Notes under the pieces: model-generated | What the model was told of the DNA's origin: nothing | Seen by the model: the letters and a program-made list of their open reading frames with translations, nothing else | Databases searched by the model: none | Shown: positions 33,916 through 43,261 of the stretch, piece by piece | Layout of the letters: each line of letters begins with the position of its first letter | How positions within the stretch are numbered: the stretch's first letter is position 1 | Assembly: GCF_023716465.1 (NCBI RefSeq) | Contig: NZ_CP092415.1 | Span: forward strand, 3,263,501-3,327,500 | Direction: 5' to 3' | Source: Flagellimonas marinaquae | Lineage (GTDB): Bacteria; Bacteroidota; Bacteroidia; Flavobacteriales; Flavobacteriaceae | DNA length: 64,000 nt | Program-made: the position numbers and the translations under genes

Positions 33916-35472
33916 TTATTCCGTTGCTTTATCCACCACCAATCTATTTGGGCGATTGGCTATCTCCCATGCCGTATGGAAAATAAGTCGAGAGCGATTT
34001 TCCAAAAGATTATAGTTTATTTTATCGGGAGTATCACTTGGTCTATGGTAGTCCGCATGGGTTCCGTTAAAATAGAATATGATCGGAATATTGTTCTTCG
34101 CAAAATTGTAGTGGTCACTTCTGTAGTAAAATCTATTGGGATCGTTCTCGTCGTTGTACGTATAATCAAACTCGATATTGGTGTACTTTTTGTTTACCTC
34201 CTCCGATAAATTGTGGAGTTCGGTACTAAGTTTGTCGGAACCGATCAGGTATAAATAATTTCGAGAACCTTTGTATTTTGGGTCTATTCTACCGATCATA
34301 TCTATGTTAAGGTTGGCGACTGTGTTCTCCAATGGGAATACCGGCTCAACATCGGTATAGTATTTGGAACCCAACAATCCTTTTTCTTCTCCGGTAACAT
34401 GTAAAAATACAATGGAACGCTTGGGGCCTTTGCCTTCTTCGGCAGCTTGCTTAAATGCTTGGGCAATTTCCAAAAGCGCCACAGTACCCGAGCCATCGTC
34501 ATCAGCACCATTATTGATCTGACCGTCTGCCGTAACCCCGATGTGGTCCAAGTGAGAAGAAATAACCACATACTCCTCCGGTTTTTCGGTACCTTTTAAA
34601 AGGGCAACCACATTTTCAGAATCTATATTGTCGTTACTGCCGGTTAAACTCAAGTTTACATTGGCTGTAATAGTTTTTGGCGTATGGTCCTTTTCTATAT
34701 TTTCGAAAAGCGTAGTAGCTGCTTTTTCGTCCAAAACAATCAAAATATCATTGTTGCTGTCATCTGCAAGTTGCATTCGACCACTATTGTTGCTTTCCAT
34801 AAATCGGAAATATCCTCTAAATCTTGGAAAATTCTGTGAATCAAAATACAGTACCCCTTTGGCGCCTTTTTCCAAAGCCAAAGTAGATTTTTTCCCCATG
34901 GCCTCGGACATATTGCTCCAGTCGGATTTTTCCTGACCTCCGGATATTACATAAGTTCCATCGGTGTTTTGAGGTTCGCCGGCTTTTATAAGTACCAGTT
35001 TGCCGGATACATCGATTCGGTTGTAATCATTATGATCACCGTCTTCAATTCCAAAACCTGCATAAACAATTTCATTAAAAGTACCTTGCGCTGGGCTAAA
35101 TGCTACGGCATGTTCTCCTAAAGAAAAACTTTCGTTGTTGAAGGTTACATTGCCTTTTGGCACTTTGGTTTCTTGCAATGCTACTTTTTGAAAATAGTTT
35201 CCATTGGATTGTGCAGCGGGTATGTTCAAGGACTCGTAATGCGCCTTTATATATTCCACAGCCTTTTTTTGGCCAGGTTTTCCAGTTTCCCTGCCTTCAA
35301 ACTCATCGGAAGCATAAGTGTACAGGTGTTCTTTTAGTTCGGTTTCTGTAATTGATTCCGCATAAGGTACGGGGTCTGCTACAGGTTGGGTTTTTGCTAC
35401 TTCCGAAACCGTTTTTTGGGAAGTGTTACAGGCAAAGGCTAAGCCCAATACCAATAAGGATAATTTTTTCAT
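33916..35472 (-). CDS. M28-family zinc aminopeptidase lipoprotein
   Basis: 518 aa from ATG 35472. The lipoprotein signal LSLLVLGLAFACNT is followed by a PA-like insert and the M28 catalytic domain: HLDHIG, NGADDDGSG (bridging Asp), TGEEKGLLGSKYY (catalytic and metal Glu), LNIDMIGR (Asp) and HADYHRPSDTPDKI (His). It is a di-zinc exopeptidase acting outside the inner membrane, probably for peptide nutrition. The frame is open to 35502, but a -7 box TATTTTTG at 35507-35500 places the transcript start downstream of that codon. It is a single-gene unit with a terminator behind. Confidence 0.92.
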   Translation of the reverse strand: MKKLSLLVLGLAFACNTSQKTVSEVAKTQPVADPVPYAESITETELKEHLYTYASDEFEGRETGKPGQKKAVEYIKAHYESLNIPAAQSNGNYFQKVALQETKVPKGNVTFNNESFSLGEHAVAFSPAQGTFNEIVYAGFGIEDGDHNDYNRIDVSGKLVLIKAGEPQNTDGTYVISGGQEKSDWSNMSEAMGKKSTLALEKGAKGVLYFDSQNFPRFRGYFRFMESNNSGRMQLADDSNNDILIVLDEKAATTLFENIEKDHTPKTITANVNLSLTGSNDNIDSENVVALLKGTEKPEEYVVISSHLDHIGVTADGQINNGADDDGSGTVALLEIAQAFKQAAEEGKGPKRSIVFLHVTGEEKGLLGSKYYTDVEPVFPLENTVANLNIDMIGRIDPKYKGSRNYLYLIGSDKLSTELHNLSEEVNKKYTNIEFDYTYNDENDPNRFYYRSDHYNFAKNNIPIIFYFNGTHADYHRPSDTPDKINYNLLENRSRLIFHTAWEIANRPNRLVVDKATE

Positions 35473-35499
35473 TTGTGTTTTTAAGTTATCTGAATCCTC

Positions 35500-35507
35500 C
35501 AAAAATA
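35500..35507 (-). promoter_or_regulatory. -7 box TATTTTTG of the M28 peptidase gene
   Basis: Minus-strand exact TAnnTTTG match, ending 27 nt before ATG 35472. Confidence 0.5.
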
Positions 35508-35609
35508 GTTAAAAGTTTAGGAAAGAAATTACTATTCTAAGATAAACATTATCAAACCCATTGCGTAACTTGGTCCCCTTTTAGTGGATTTATTAAACTT
35601 GTACGTATT

Positions 35610-36866
35610 ATGGGCAAGAATAAGAGTGTAGTAGTAGTAGGTGGAGGAATAATAGGACTATCTACCGCATACTTTCTTCAAAGGGAAGGCCATCAGGTAA
35701 CCGTTTTGGACAAGTCCGATATTTCTTCGGGGGCTTCTTTTGTAAACGCGGGGTATCTTACACCAAGTCACATTATTTCCTTGGCTTCCCCCGGAATGAT
35801 TACCAAAGGAATAAAATACATGTTCAATTCTTCCAGTCCCTTTTACATGAAACCTCGTTTGGATCCCGAGTTTATGAAATGGGCGTGGTATTTTAAAAAA
35901 TCCTCGACACGAACAAAGGTCGATTTGGCAATGCCGGTGATTCGGGACATAAATCTGTTAAGTAGAGAGTTGTACGAAGCCATACAGTCTTCCGGTGATT
36001 TAGGTACATTTAAAATAGGGGATAAAGGTCTGTTGATGATGTTCCAAACCGATGAGGCCCGCGACCATGAGATGGAGGTGGTGGAAAAGGCCAGCACCTT
36101 GGGATTGGATGGCAAATTGTTGTCCAAGGAAGAGCTAACGGCACTCGAACCAAATATAAAGGTCAATGCCAAAGGCGCTATACTTTGGGAATGTGATCGC
36201 CACACAACACCCCCGTTGATCATGGAAAATATGGTAAAACACCTAAATACAAGTGGAGTGGCCATCCATAAAAACGAGGAAGTATCCGATATAGCTTTTT
36301 CCAACGGTAAAATAACCGAGGTAAAAACGAACAAGGCCTCCTATGCGGCAGACGAAGTTGTTCTTGCCGCAGGTTCATGGACATCGAACATATCAAAAAA
36401 ATTAAACCTAAAACTGCCGTTACAAGCTGGCAAGGGATATCGAATAAATGTGGAAGAACCTACGAACATTTCCATGCCCGCCATTTTAATGGAAAAGAAG
36501 ATTGCCGTAACCCCAATGGAAGGGTTTACCCGTTTCGCGGGCACTATGGAATTTTCGGGGATAAACCATACTATACGAAAAGAAAGAGTGGAAGCCATTG
36601 CAAAAGGTGTGGAGGGTTATTATGAAGGATTACAGGTTCCGGAAAAGGCCAAAACGAATGCAAGTTGTGGATTGAGACCAGTATCACCAGATGGGCTTCC
36701 ATATATTGGAAGACCAAAAGGAATCAAAAATTTAACCGTAGCCACCGGACACGCCATGATGGGGTGGAGCTTGGGACCGGCAACGGGCAAGTTGATCACC
36801 GAACTTGTTTCCGGGCAGTCACTCTCCATGGACATACAACCGTTCGACCCCGACCGTAAATTTTAG
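35610..36866 (+). CDS. DadA-like FAD-dependent amino-acid oxidoreductase
   Basis: 418 aa, D-amino-acid dehydrogenase/DAO family. The N-terminal FAD dinucleotide motif is VVVVGGGIIGLSTAYFLQ, followed by VLDKSDISSGASFVNAGYL typical of DadA. The substrate-side half ends with GLRPVSPDGLPYIGRP and TGHAMMGWSLGPATGKL. It oxidises D-amino acids or cyclic imino acids such as hydroxyproline and passes electrons to the quinone pool. There is no hydroxyproline epimerase next to it, so the substrate is open. Confidence 0.9.
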   Translation: MGKNKSVVVVGGGIIGLSTAYFLQREGHQVTVLDKSDISSGASFVNAGYLTPSHIISLASPGMITKGIKYMFNSSSPFYMKPRLDPEFMKWAWYFKKSSTRTKVDLAMPVIRDINLLSRELYEAIQSSGDLGTFKIGDKGLLMMFQTDEARDHEMEVVEKASTLGLDGKLLSKEELTALEPNIKVNAKGAILWECDRHTTPPLIMENMVKHLNTSGVAIHKNEEVSDIAFSNGKITEVKTNKASYAADEVVLAAGSWTSNISKKLNLKLPLQAGKGYRINVEEPTNISMPAILMEKKIAVTPMEGFTRFAGTMEFSGINHTIRKERVEAIAKGVEGYYEGLQVPEKAKTNASCGLRPVSPDGLPYIGRPKGIKNLTVATGHAMMGWSLGPATGKLITELVSGQSLSMDIQPFDPDRKF

Positions 36867-36946
36867 ATCATAAAATTTTTTTATTGAGGGGTTTTTTAAT
36901 GTGGCATAGATTTTTCAGTTGACTTTTTTACAACTAATTTTACAGT

Positions 36947-37873
36947 ATGAGAAACCTCAGTTACATCCCAATCTTAATTTTAGTGCTCAATTTGACCGCA
37001 CTTAGGTCGCAAGAGCTTAAAATTTTCACATTAAATGACTTCGATCTAAAGGGAAAAGTGAAGACCTGTTTGGTTTCTACCGATTATGGCAAGGAACTGT
37101 TCGAATTCAATAAAAATGGGGTGTTAAAGAAAACGGTCACGCAGTACAACGACAATGACCAAGACATTACCTATTACACCTATAAAGATGGTGAATTGTT
37201 GGAAAAACGGATGGAAAGCTATAAGAACAATGTCCTGGACGAATCCACTTCAATGGCCAATTTTTATGAAGTGGATACCATTCCCAATAGAAAAGTAACG
37301 GAAAAGATAATTTCTTACGACAAACAATTTTTAGAGCAAGAACAATATTATTATGATGAAGCTGGAAGGTTGGTCCGTATCATCTCGTCCAATGTAGAGG
37401 GGGTAGATGAAACCACCTTGGAATATACCCAGGTAAAAAATGAACTTACCGTGAGTACATTTACTAATGGTATTTTGCAAAAAGCGGTAAGAAATTCCAT
37501 TAAAAAGACCCCAAATGGTGATCAGGAGGTGATTTTGACCAAGGAATATATTGATGGTGAACCGAATACTGCCACGGAAGAAGTATTCAACAGTGCAGGA
37601 AAGTTGGTGACCAGCGAGGAATTCTTGTACGATTTTACAGAAAAAGAATTCGTTTCACAAAAAAAGCGGTATTATCAATATACCGATGGTGTTTTGAGCA
37701 AGGTGATAAAAAAGACCATTAATACGGAATCTGCGGAAAAGTACATTTTTCAGTTCGATAATCATAAGCCCAGCAATTGGGTCAAGCAAATCGTAACACC
37801 TGGCAATACCTATACCACAAGGACTATCACATACTACCCGGAAGAGGATTTAAAAGAAGAAACCAGCAACTAA
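36947..37873 (+). CDS. Exported YD-repeat-like protein of unknown function
   Basis: 308 aa with a signal peptide (YIPILILVLNLTALRSQ). The mature part starts FDLKGKVKTCLVST and holds repeated beta-hairpin units resembling YD/RHS-type repeats (YYYDEAGRLVRI, LFEFNKNGVLKKTV, EVFNSAGKLVTSEEF). No catalytic motif is seen. Such proteins are common in Bacteroidota and their role is unknown. It is a single gene, with a TAATTTTA box (7/8 match to the -7 consensus) directly upstream near 36935-36942. Confidence 0.8.
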   Translation: MRNLSYIPILILVLNLTALRSQELKIFTLNDFDLKGKVKTCLVSTDYGKELFEFNKNGVLKKTVTQYNDNDQDITYYTYKDGELLEKRMESYKNNVLDESTSMANFYEVDTIPNRKVTEKIISYDKQFLEQEQYYYDEAGRLVRIISSNVEGVDETTLEYTQVKNELTVSTFTNGILQKAVRNSIKKTPNGDQEVILTKEYIDGEPNTATEEVFNSAGKLVTSEEFLYDFTEKEFVSQKKRYYQYTDGVLSKVIKKTINTESAEKYIFQFDNHKPSNWVKQIVTPGNTYTTRTITYYPEEDLKEETSN

Positions 37874-37879
37874 ATAATA

Positions 37880-38524
37880 CTATACTAAATTCTGGATTAT
37901 TTCCGGTTGTACTTCATGGCCACCAATGAAAGTCATGGTTTCGGCCATGCCACGGAACAAAGTGTCACTTTTTACTTTTTCGTTTTTTAAGCGTTCTGGA
38001 TTTAGATATTGATCTTGGTCTCCGTACACAATTTTGATTTGGGTACTATTATAATCTAAAAACTCAAAATCTTGAGCGGTAAGTTCGTTGGGAATACCCC
38101 CGGCATACAACACAATAAGTTTACAATTCACTTTTTTACGGGCCAACCATCGGGTGGCCACCGATACACCTTGCGAAAAACCGAAGAGGATCAAATCAAC
38201 ACCTTTTGGAAGCTTTTCCGAATCGAGGACAGCATCAATATAATTGATCACATTATTGATTTCCGTTGCAGTGTTTTCCTTGGTCAACCAACTGGCGCCA
38301 ACATATTTATACTCATTTTTTAAATAATATTTGGACGGAGCCTGCGGTACAATAATGTAGTTTTCTTCTGGATCTAGACCATTAAAGTATTTTACAAAAT
38401 AGCGGCTTAAATAGCCTATTCCATGGAAAACCAACCAAACATTTTTTGTTTTGGGACCTAATTTGTTCTGCGTCAGATATGTATTCTGAGTAGTGTAGCT
38501 TACGGTTTTCTCTTTGTTGGACAT
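37880..38524 (-). CDS. Alpha/beta hydrolase (carboxylesterase-like)
   Basis: 214 aa cytoplasmic alpha/beta hydrolase: oxyanion VFHGIGYLS, nucleophile elbow LFGFSQGVSVA, acid in VYGDQDQYLNP and His in FIGGHEVQPE, the phospholipase/carboxylesterase pattern. It lies divergently next to the thioesterase-menF-menD genes. A MenH-like role in menaquinone synthesis is conceivable from position only and is not supported by motif. Confidence 0.87.
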   Translation of the reverse strand: MSNKEKTVSYTTQNTYLTQNKLGPKTKNVWLVFHGIGYLSRYFVKYFNGLDPEENYIIVPQAPSKYYLKNEYKYVGASWLTKENTATEINNVINYIDAVLDSEKLPKGVDLILFGFSQGVSVATRWLARKKVNCKLIVLYAGGIPNELTAQDFEFLDYNSTQIKIVYGDQDQYLNPERLKNEKVKSDTLFRGMAETMTFIGGHEVQPEIIQNLV

Positions 38525-38586
38525 GTTCAGTTAGGCTTTAATGAATATTGCAAAAGCTTTGCGTAATTTTACAAAAAAGTAGAGCG

Positions 38587-39009
38587 ATGAACGAACACAA
38601 GGAGAAAATTCTCTCCGTTTGCAACCAGATATGCAAAGGGACCTTAATGGAAACTCTGGATATAACATATATAGATGTTGGCGAAAACTTCCTTTTGGCC
38701 AAAATGCCCGTAACACCAAAAGTACACCAGCCCGATGGTGTTTTGCACGGTGGTGCCTCTGTGGCGTTGGCAGAAAGTGTGGGAAGTGCGGCATCTTATG
38801 TTTTTTTGGACGGAAACGAGTTTTTTGTGCGCGGTATAGAGATTTCCGCTAACCATGTGCGTTCCATAAAAGAAGGATATGTGTACGCAAGGGCATCCAT
38901 TTTACACAAAGGACGAACGACTCAGTTATGGGAAATAAAAATAACGGACGAGGAAGGAAACCTGATATCCAATTGTAAACTCACGACCATTGCATTACCT
39001 AGAAAATAA
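38587..39009 (+). CDS. Hotdog-fold thioesterase (PaaI/MenI-like)
   Basis: 140 aa from ATG 38587. Hotdog 4HBT/PaaI family: the signature VHQPDGVLHGGASVALAES includes the HGG turn, followed by RGIEISANHVRSIKEG. In the same operon as isochorismate synthase and close to the men genes, it is a good candidate for DHNA-CoA thioesterase (MenI step), though general acyl-CoA thioesterase activity is possible. Its last 20 nt overlap menF. Confidence 0.88.
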   Translation: MNEHKEKILSVCNQICKGTLMETLDITYIDVGENFLLAKMPVTPKVHQPDGVLHGGASVALAESVGSAASYVFLDGNEFFVRGIEISANHVRSIKEGYVYARASILHKGRTTQLWEIKITDEEGNLISNCKLTTIALPRK

Positions 39010-40051
39010 AGAACCCGAAGCAATTTTTGAAAAGGTGGTTCACTGCCTTGAAAATGGTTTGCCCTTTGCCATATATCGCAAACCCGACCAACAGGAACTA
39101 CAGGCCGTTTTTCAAACAGATAAGGACCTTTTAGTTTCCAAGGATTTTGATGAGAAAGGATTTCTTTTTGCTCCTTTCGATACCGAGGGTGATGCCATTT
39201 TGATCAGACCGGATGAAGTATGGAAAGGAAAATATAAAACAGAGATCCTTGCCCATACCGCCCACATAAATTTGGTGGAAGATGGTAAGGAAATTCATGT
39301 TGACTTAATAAAAAAAGGCATACAGGAAATTAAAAAAGGCAGATTGCAAAAGGTAGTGCTCTCAAGAAAGATCGAGGTACCGTTGACCAAATCACCTCTT
39401 GAAATTTTCAAGGCCCTTTTGGGCACCTGTCCCCATGCATTTGGTTACCTTTTTCATCATCCAAAGGTAGGTACATGGTGTGGTGCCACACCAGAAACAT
39501 TGGTCAAAGTAAAAGACAAGGAGCTAAACACCATGTCGTTGGCAGCGACACTCCCTTACGTTGCAGGGGAAGTACCAAAATGGGGTAGCAAAGAGGTAGA
39601 TGAACAACAAATGGTTTCCGAGTACATCGGAGATAAATTGGCCCATACCATGGAACATTTGGAAATAGATGATGCCGAATCCGTCCGGGCCGGTACACTA
39701 TGGCACTTAAGGTCCGAGGTGAGGGGAACCATGCTCCCGAATATTAAAACCAAAGAGGCAGTAAGGGCCTTGCATCCCACGCCGGCGATCTGTGGTATTC
39801 CTACGGCCGAAGCAAAAGAGTTTATAAAGAAGAACGAAAACTATAAAAGAACGTTCTATACCGGATTTTTGGGAGAATTGAACTTTGGTGCAAAAGAGGA
39901 AACCTCACTCTACGTAAACCTTCGTTGTATGGAATTGAACAAATACAATGCAACCATATTTGTTGGTGGTGGCATTACCGAAGCATCCGACCCGGAAAGT
40001 GAATGGGTCGAAACCCAAAACAAAAGTAAGACCATGTTGAATGTCCTTTAA
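38990..40051 (+). CDS. menF: Isochorismate synthase (chorismate-binding)
   Basis: First committed step of menaquinone synthesis: chorismate to isochorismate, Mg2+-dependent. 353 aa, start TTG 38990 inside the thioesterase gene. Chorismate-binding core: KVVLSRKIEVPL, GATPETLV, LAATLPYVAGE, HLRSEVRGTM, LHPTPAICGIPTAEA, RTFYTGFLGE and IFVGGGITEASDPESEW. The N-terminal region is short relative to E. coli MenF/EntC, as usual in Bacteroidota. Confidence 0.94.
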   Translation: MHYLENKEPEAIFEKVVHCLENGLPFAIYRKPDQQELQAVFQTDKDLLVSKDFDEKGFLFAPFDTEGDAILIRPDEVWKGKYKTEILAHTAHINLVEDGKEIHVDLIKKGIQEIKKGRLQKVVLSRKIEVPLTKSPLEIFKALLGTCPHAFGYLFHHPKVGTWCGATPETLVKVKDKELNTMSLAATLPYVAGEVPKWGSKEVDEQQMVSEYIGDKLAHTMEHLEIDDAESVRAGTLWHLRSEVRGTMLPNIKTKEAVRALHPTPAICGIPTAEAKEFIKKNENYKRTFYTGFLGELNFGAKEETSLYVNLRCMELNKYNATIFVGGGITEASDPESEWVETQNKSKTMLNVL

Positions 40052-40092
40052 ATAGAAGCTATCTAATTTAAGGCATTACCACAAAGATGATG

Positions 40093-40100
40093 TATTTTTG
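40093..40100 (+). promoter_or_regulatory. -7 box TATTTTTG of menD
   Basis: Exact TAnnTTTG match ending 6 nt before the ATG at 40107 (9 nt before 40110). It implies a leaderless or nearly leaderless menD transcript in addition to read-through from menF. Confidence 0.5.
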
Positions 40101-40106
40101 TAATCC

Positions 40107-41849
40107 ATGATGTACTCAGATATTCCTGCTGCACAAACCTTGGTTCTGAACTTTAGATCAAGGGGAGTTAAAAACATTGTAATCTCACCGGGATCAAGAA
40201 ATGCCCCACTTACAATAAGTTTCACAAAAAATCCTTTTTTTAATTGTTACAGCATTGTGGATGAGCGCTGTGCGGCATTTTTTGCCTTGGGAATGGCACA
40301 ACACTTGCAGGAACCTGTCGCCGTTTTATGTTCATCGGGAAGCGCCATGTTAAATTTTTACCCTGCAGTCGCCGAAGCTTTTTACAGCGATATCCCTCTC
40401 ATTGTAATTTCGGCGGATAGACCCGCATACCGAATCGATATTGGAGATGGACAGACCATTCGCCAAGAAAATGTTTTGGAAAAACATACAAGCTATTCGG
40501 CCAATTTAAAGCAAGATGTGTCCCACGCACGAAATATCATATTAAAATTTGGTAAATCGTTGTTGCGGGAAAGTCAGGAAGAAGTACAATCCTTCAATCA
40601 AACAGAAATAGATCGAGCCTTAACGGTAGCGTTTTTGGAAAAAGCCCCGGTGCACATCAATATTCCTTTTGAAGAACCTCTGTACGGAAGGGTAGAGGAA
40701 CCGTCGATAGAGCGTCTTGATGAAAAAAAATTCTTGACCAAGAGCTTATCCGATAATCAAGATTGGGAAGAATTGGCAAAAACATGGGCCAATAGTTCCA
40801 GAAAAATGATTCTGGTAGGGGTAAATCAGCCCAACACCATTGAAGATGAAGTGCTTCAAAAGCTGGCTAATGACCCAAACACCGTGCTGTTTACCGAAAC
40901 TACCTCGAATTTGCATCATCCGGAGTTTTTTGAGAGTATAGACAGTATCATAGCGCCTATTGAAAAATCCGGGAAGAAAAATACGTTGTTCGAACAACTG
41001 CGACCAGAACTATTGTTGACCTTTGGGGGATTGATCGTATCCAAAAAAATAAAAGCTTTTTTAAGGGAGTATACGCCCAAAGAACATTGGCACATCGACA
41101 CCAAAAAGGCGAACGATACGTTTTACTGCCTAACCAAGCATATTACAATAGGCCCAAATCTCTTTTTTAAAAAAATAGTTGGGCAAGATGTAACCGCACA
41201 AAGCGAATACAAATCTTTTTGGGAACGGAAAAAGAATCAATACGAAAAAAAGCGTGATGCTTACCTTAAGGAAATTCCATTCTCGGATTTTAAGGTCTTT
41301 GATCACATTATAAAGGGAATACCCAAAGGGTATCAAGTACATTTGGCCAATAGTTCCACGGTTAGATATGCCCAACTGTTTCCAATGGACAGGTCGTTGA
41401 AGGTATTCTGTAATCGTGGCACCAGTGGTATCGACGGCAGTACATCCACTGCAGTGGGCAGTTCAATTTTTAGCGCCGAACCCACTTTGTTGTTAACGGG
41501 AGACCTTAGTTTTTTCTATGACAGCAATGGGCTATGGAATCAATATTTACGTCCCGATTTTAGGATTGTGCTCATCAATAATTCGGGAGGCGGTATTTTT
41601 AGAATATTGCCGGGGAAAGAGGACACAAAGGAGTTCGAGACCTTTTTTGAGACCAGCCATGGGTTATCTGCAAAACATCTTGCCGAAATGTACGGCTTTG
41701 ACTATTTGGTTGCCGAAAACGAGGATGAACTTTTAAAGGGGACGAACGAGTTTTATGCAACTTCCGACCGACCTAAACTATTGGAAATAAGAACGCCTCG
41801 TGAACTGAACAATAAAATTTTGCTTGGATACTTCGATTTTATATCTTAG
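40107..41849 (+). CDS. menD: SEPHCHC synthase
   Basis: 2-succinyl-5-enolpyruvyl-6-hydroxy-3-cyclohexene-1-carboxylate synthase, thiamine-diphosphate enzyme, 580 aa. N-terminal motifs GVKNIVISPGSRNAPLT and the catalytic-Glu segment SIVDERCAAFFALGMA; SSGSAMLNFYPAVAEA; the late ThDP/Mg site GDLSFFYDSNGLWN with INNSGGGIF. The middle domain is degenerate, as usual for MenD. The start may be ATG 40107 or 40110. It follows menF by 55 nt. Confidence 0.96.
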   Translation: MMYSDIPAAQTLVLNFRSRGVKNIVISPGSRNAPLTISFTKNPFFNCYSIVDERCAAFFALGMAQHLQEPVAVLCSSGSAMLNFYPAVAEAFYSDIPLIVISADRPAYRIDIGDGQTIRQENVLEKHTSYSANLKQDVSHARNIILKFGKSLLRESQEEVQSFNQTEIDRALTVAFLEKAPVHINIPFEEPLYGRVEEPSIERLDEKKFLTKSLSDNQDWEELAKTWANSSRKMILVGVNQPNTIEDEVLQKLANDPNTVLFTETTSNLHHPEFFESIDSIIAPIEKSGKKNTLFEQLRPELLLTFGGLIVSKKIKAFLREYTPKEHWHIDTKKANDTFYCLTKHITIGPNLFFKKIVGQDVTAQSEYKSFWERKKNQYEKKRDAYLKEIPFSDFKVFDHIIKGIPKGYQVHLANSSTVRYAQLFPMDRSLKVFCNRGTSGIDGSTSTAVGSSIFSAEPTLLLTGDLSFFYDSNGLWNQYLRPDFRIVLINNSGGGIFRILPGKEDTKEFETFFETSHGLSAKHLAEMYGFDYLVAENEDELLKGTNEFYATSDRPKLLEIRTPRELNNKILLGYFDFIS

Positions 41850-41886
41850 AACCTTAACTATAAATAAAAAAGAACACTAACAGATT

Positions 41887-42228
41887 ATGAGCAAAAGAGA
41901 CGAATTGATCGAGAAGTACGCAGAAGACATCAAAAACAAATTTGGACAGACTCCAGACATGGATTTTCTGACCAAGGTGGCCATAGGGTTGGGTCCGGCC
42001 ATCTATAACTTGGACGCCTCCAAGGTATCAGGTTCCGATGATAAGGAGCTGGAAACGGTTAAAAACAATTTTTTGATCAAAAAATTGGGGCTGGCCGATA
42101 CGCCGGCACTAATGGAATCGATCAAAAGTGTTATCGATTCATACGGTCAATCTGAAAAAAACAAACATCGTGCGGTAATTTACTATATGTTGGCCAAACA
42201 TTTCGGCAAGGAATCCGTTTACAATTAA
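41887..42228 (+). CDS. DUF2853 protein
   Basis: 113 aa cytoplasmic protein of the DUF2853 family, all-helical, function unknown. Conserved-looking segments: MSKRDELIEKYAEDIKNKFG and KHRAVIYYMLAKHFGKES. It is placed 37 nt after menD; the pairing of DUF2853 with menaquinone genes recurs in Flavobacteriia, but no role is shown. A terminator follows. Confidence 0.88.
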   Translation: MSKRDELIEKYAEDIKNKFGQTPDMDFLTKVAIGLGPAIYNLDASKVSGSDDKELETVKNNFLIKKLGLADTPALMESIKSVIDSYGQSEKNKHRAVIYYMLAKHFGKESVYN

Positions 42229-42248
42229 GCGTCCACAAAACTAAATTA

Positions 42249-42279
42249 AAAGCTGTCCTTGTTAAGACAGCTTTTTTTA
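42249..42279 (+). terminator. Terminator after the menF-menD-DUF2853 unit
   Basis: AAAGCTGTC (42249-42257) and GACAGCTTT (42266-42274) pair around an 8-nt loop, followed by a T run. It lies 20 nt past the DUF2853 stop. Confidence 0.85.
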
Positions 42280-42296
42280 TACCCATTTTTTACAGC

Positions 42297-42304
42297 TACC
42301 TTTG
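42297..42304 (+). promoter_or_regulatory. -7 box TACCTTTG of the S1/CvfB-like gene
   Basis: Exact TAnnTTTG match ending only 4 nt before ATG 42309, so the transcript should be leaderless. Confidence 0.55.
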
Positions 42305-42308
42305 CCCT

Positions 42309-43145
42309 ATGATAGAATTGGGAAATTACAATACCCTTAAAGTGTTAAGGAGCACGAGTATAGGTCTTTTTTTAGGTGATGATGAAGGAACAGAGATTCT
42401 TTTACCGAATAAATATGTTCCGTCCGATTTTGAGATTGATCAAGAAATGGATGTGTTCTGTTATTTGGACAATGCGGAAAGACCTATTTCTACTACCTTA
42501 AAGCCAAAAATCGTACGTAACGGATTTGCGTATTTAAAAGTGGTCGAAGTCGGGGCATACGGTGCTTTTTTGGATTGGGGACTGGAGAAGCATTTGCTTG
42601 TTCCCTTTAGGGAGCAATCCCACAGAATGGAGGAGGGTCAAAGCTATGTGGTACATTGCTATATGGATGAGGAAAGTATGCGTCTTACCGGATCTAGCAG
42701 AGTAGATAAATTTTTATCCAACGAAAGCGTTGCGTACGACCAGAACGATCAGGTAGATCTTTTAATTTACCGTAAGACCCCTTTGGGGTGGGAAGTGATC
42801 GTGGATAACCGTCACAAAGGTCTGGTTTTCGATAGCGATATCTATAGGCCTTTAGAAATCGGTGACCAGGTCAAAGGTTATGTAAAAAGTGTGCGAGATG
42901 ATAAGAAGATAGATATCTCGCTGCAACCCATTGGGGCAAAAATGTTGGAGCCTACGGCAAAATTTATCTTTGATAAACTTGTAAAGAACAACGGATTCTT
43001 GCCCCTGCACGACAAGTCGTCCCCTGAAGAGATACAGCACACACTGCACATGAGCAAGAAGGCATTTAAAAAAGGCGTTGGTATTTTATATCGTCGACGA
43101 AAAATCGATATTCAGGACGATGGGATCCATTTGTTGGGAGACTAG
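42309..43145 (+). CDS. CvfB-like S1-domain RNA-binding protein
   Basis: 278 aa. It contains several S1/OB-type units: a first degenerate one, then FAYLKVVEVGAYGAFLDWGL (classic S1 start), a third with GWEVIVDNRHKGLVF and KGYVKSVRDDKKIDISLQ, and a C-terminal winged helix with HMSKKAFKKGVGILYRRRKI. This layout is that of CvfB/YitL proteins, RNA-binding regulators in Firmicutes. It sits between the DUF2853 terminator and the SPOR-like gene. Its RNA targets are unknown. Confidence 0.9.
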   Translation: MIELGNYNTLKVLRSTSIGLFLGDDEGTEILLPNKYVPSDFEIDQEMDVFCYLDNAERPISTTLKPKIVRNGFAYLKVVEVGAYGAFLDWGLEKHLLVPFREQSHRMEEGQSYVVHCYMDEESMRLTGSSRVDKFLSNESVAYDQNDQVDLLIYRKTPLGWEVIVDNRHKGLVFDSDIYRPLEIGDQVKGYVKSVRDDKKIDISLQPIGAKMLEPTAKFIFDKLVKNNGFLPLHDKSSPEEIQHTLHMSKKAFKKGVGILYRRRKIDIQDDGIHLLGD

Positions 43146-43213
43146 ATCGGAATCTGGATTTGGATTTTTGTGTTTAATGCAGCTCTAAAGTTTTTTTCTT
43201 TAGTTAAATATTT

Positions 43214-43221
43214 TATTTTTG
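43214..43221 (+). promoter_or_regulatory. -7 box TATTTTTG of the SPOR-like gene
   Basis: Exact TAnnTTTG match 40 nt before ATG 43262. Confidence 0.45.
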
Positions 43222-43261
43222 TGAAGATACAGATTAACTTATTGGTTGTTATGCTCTTAGC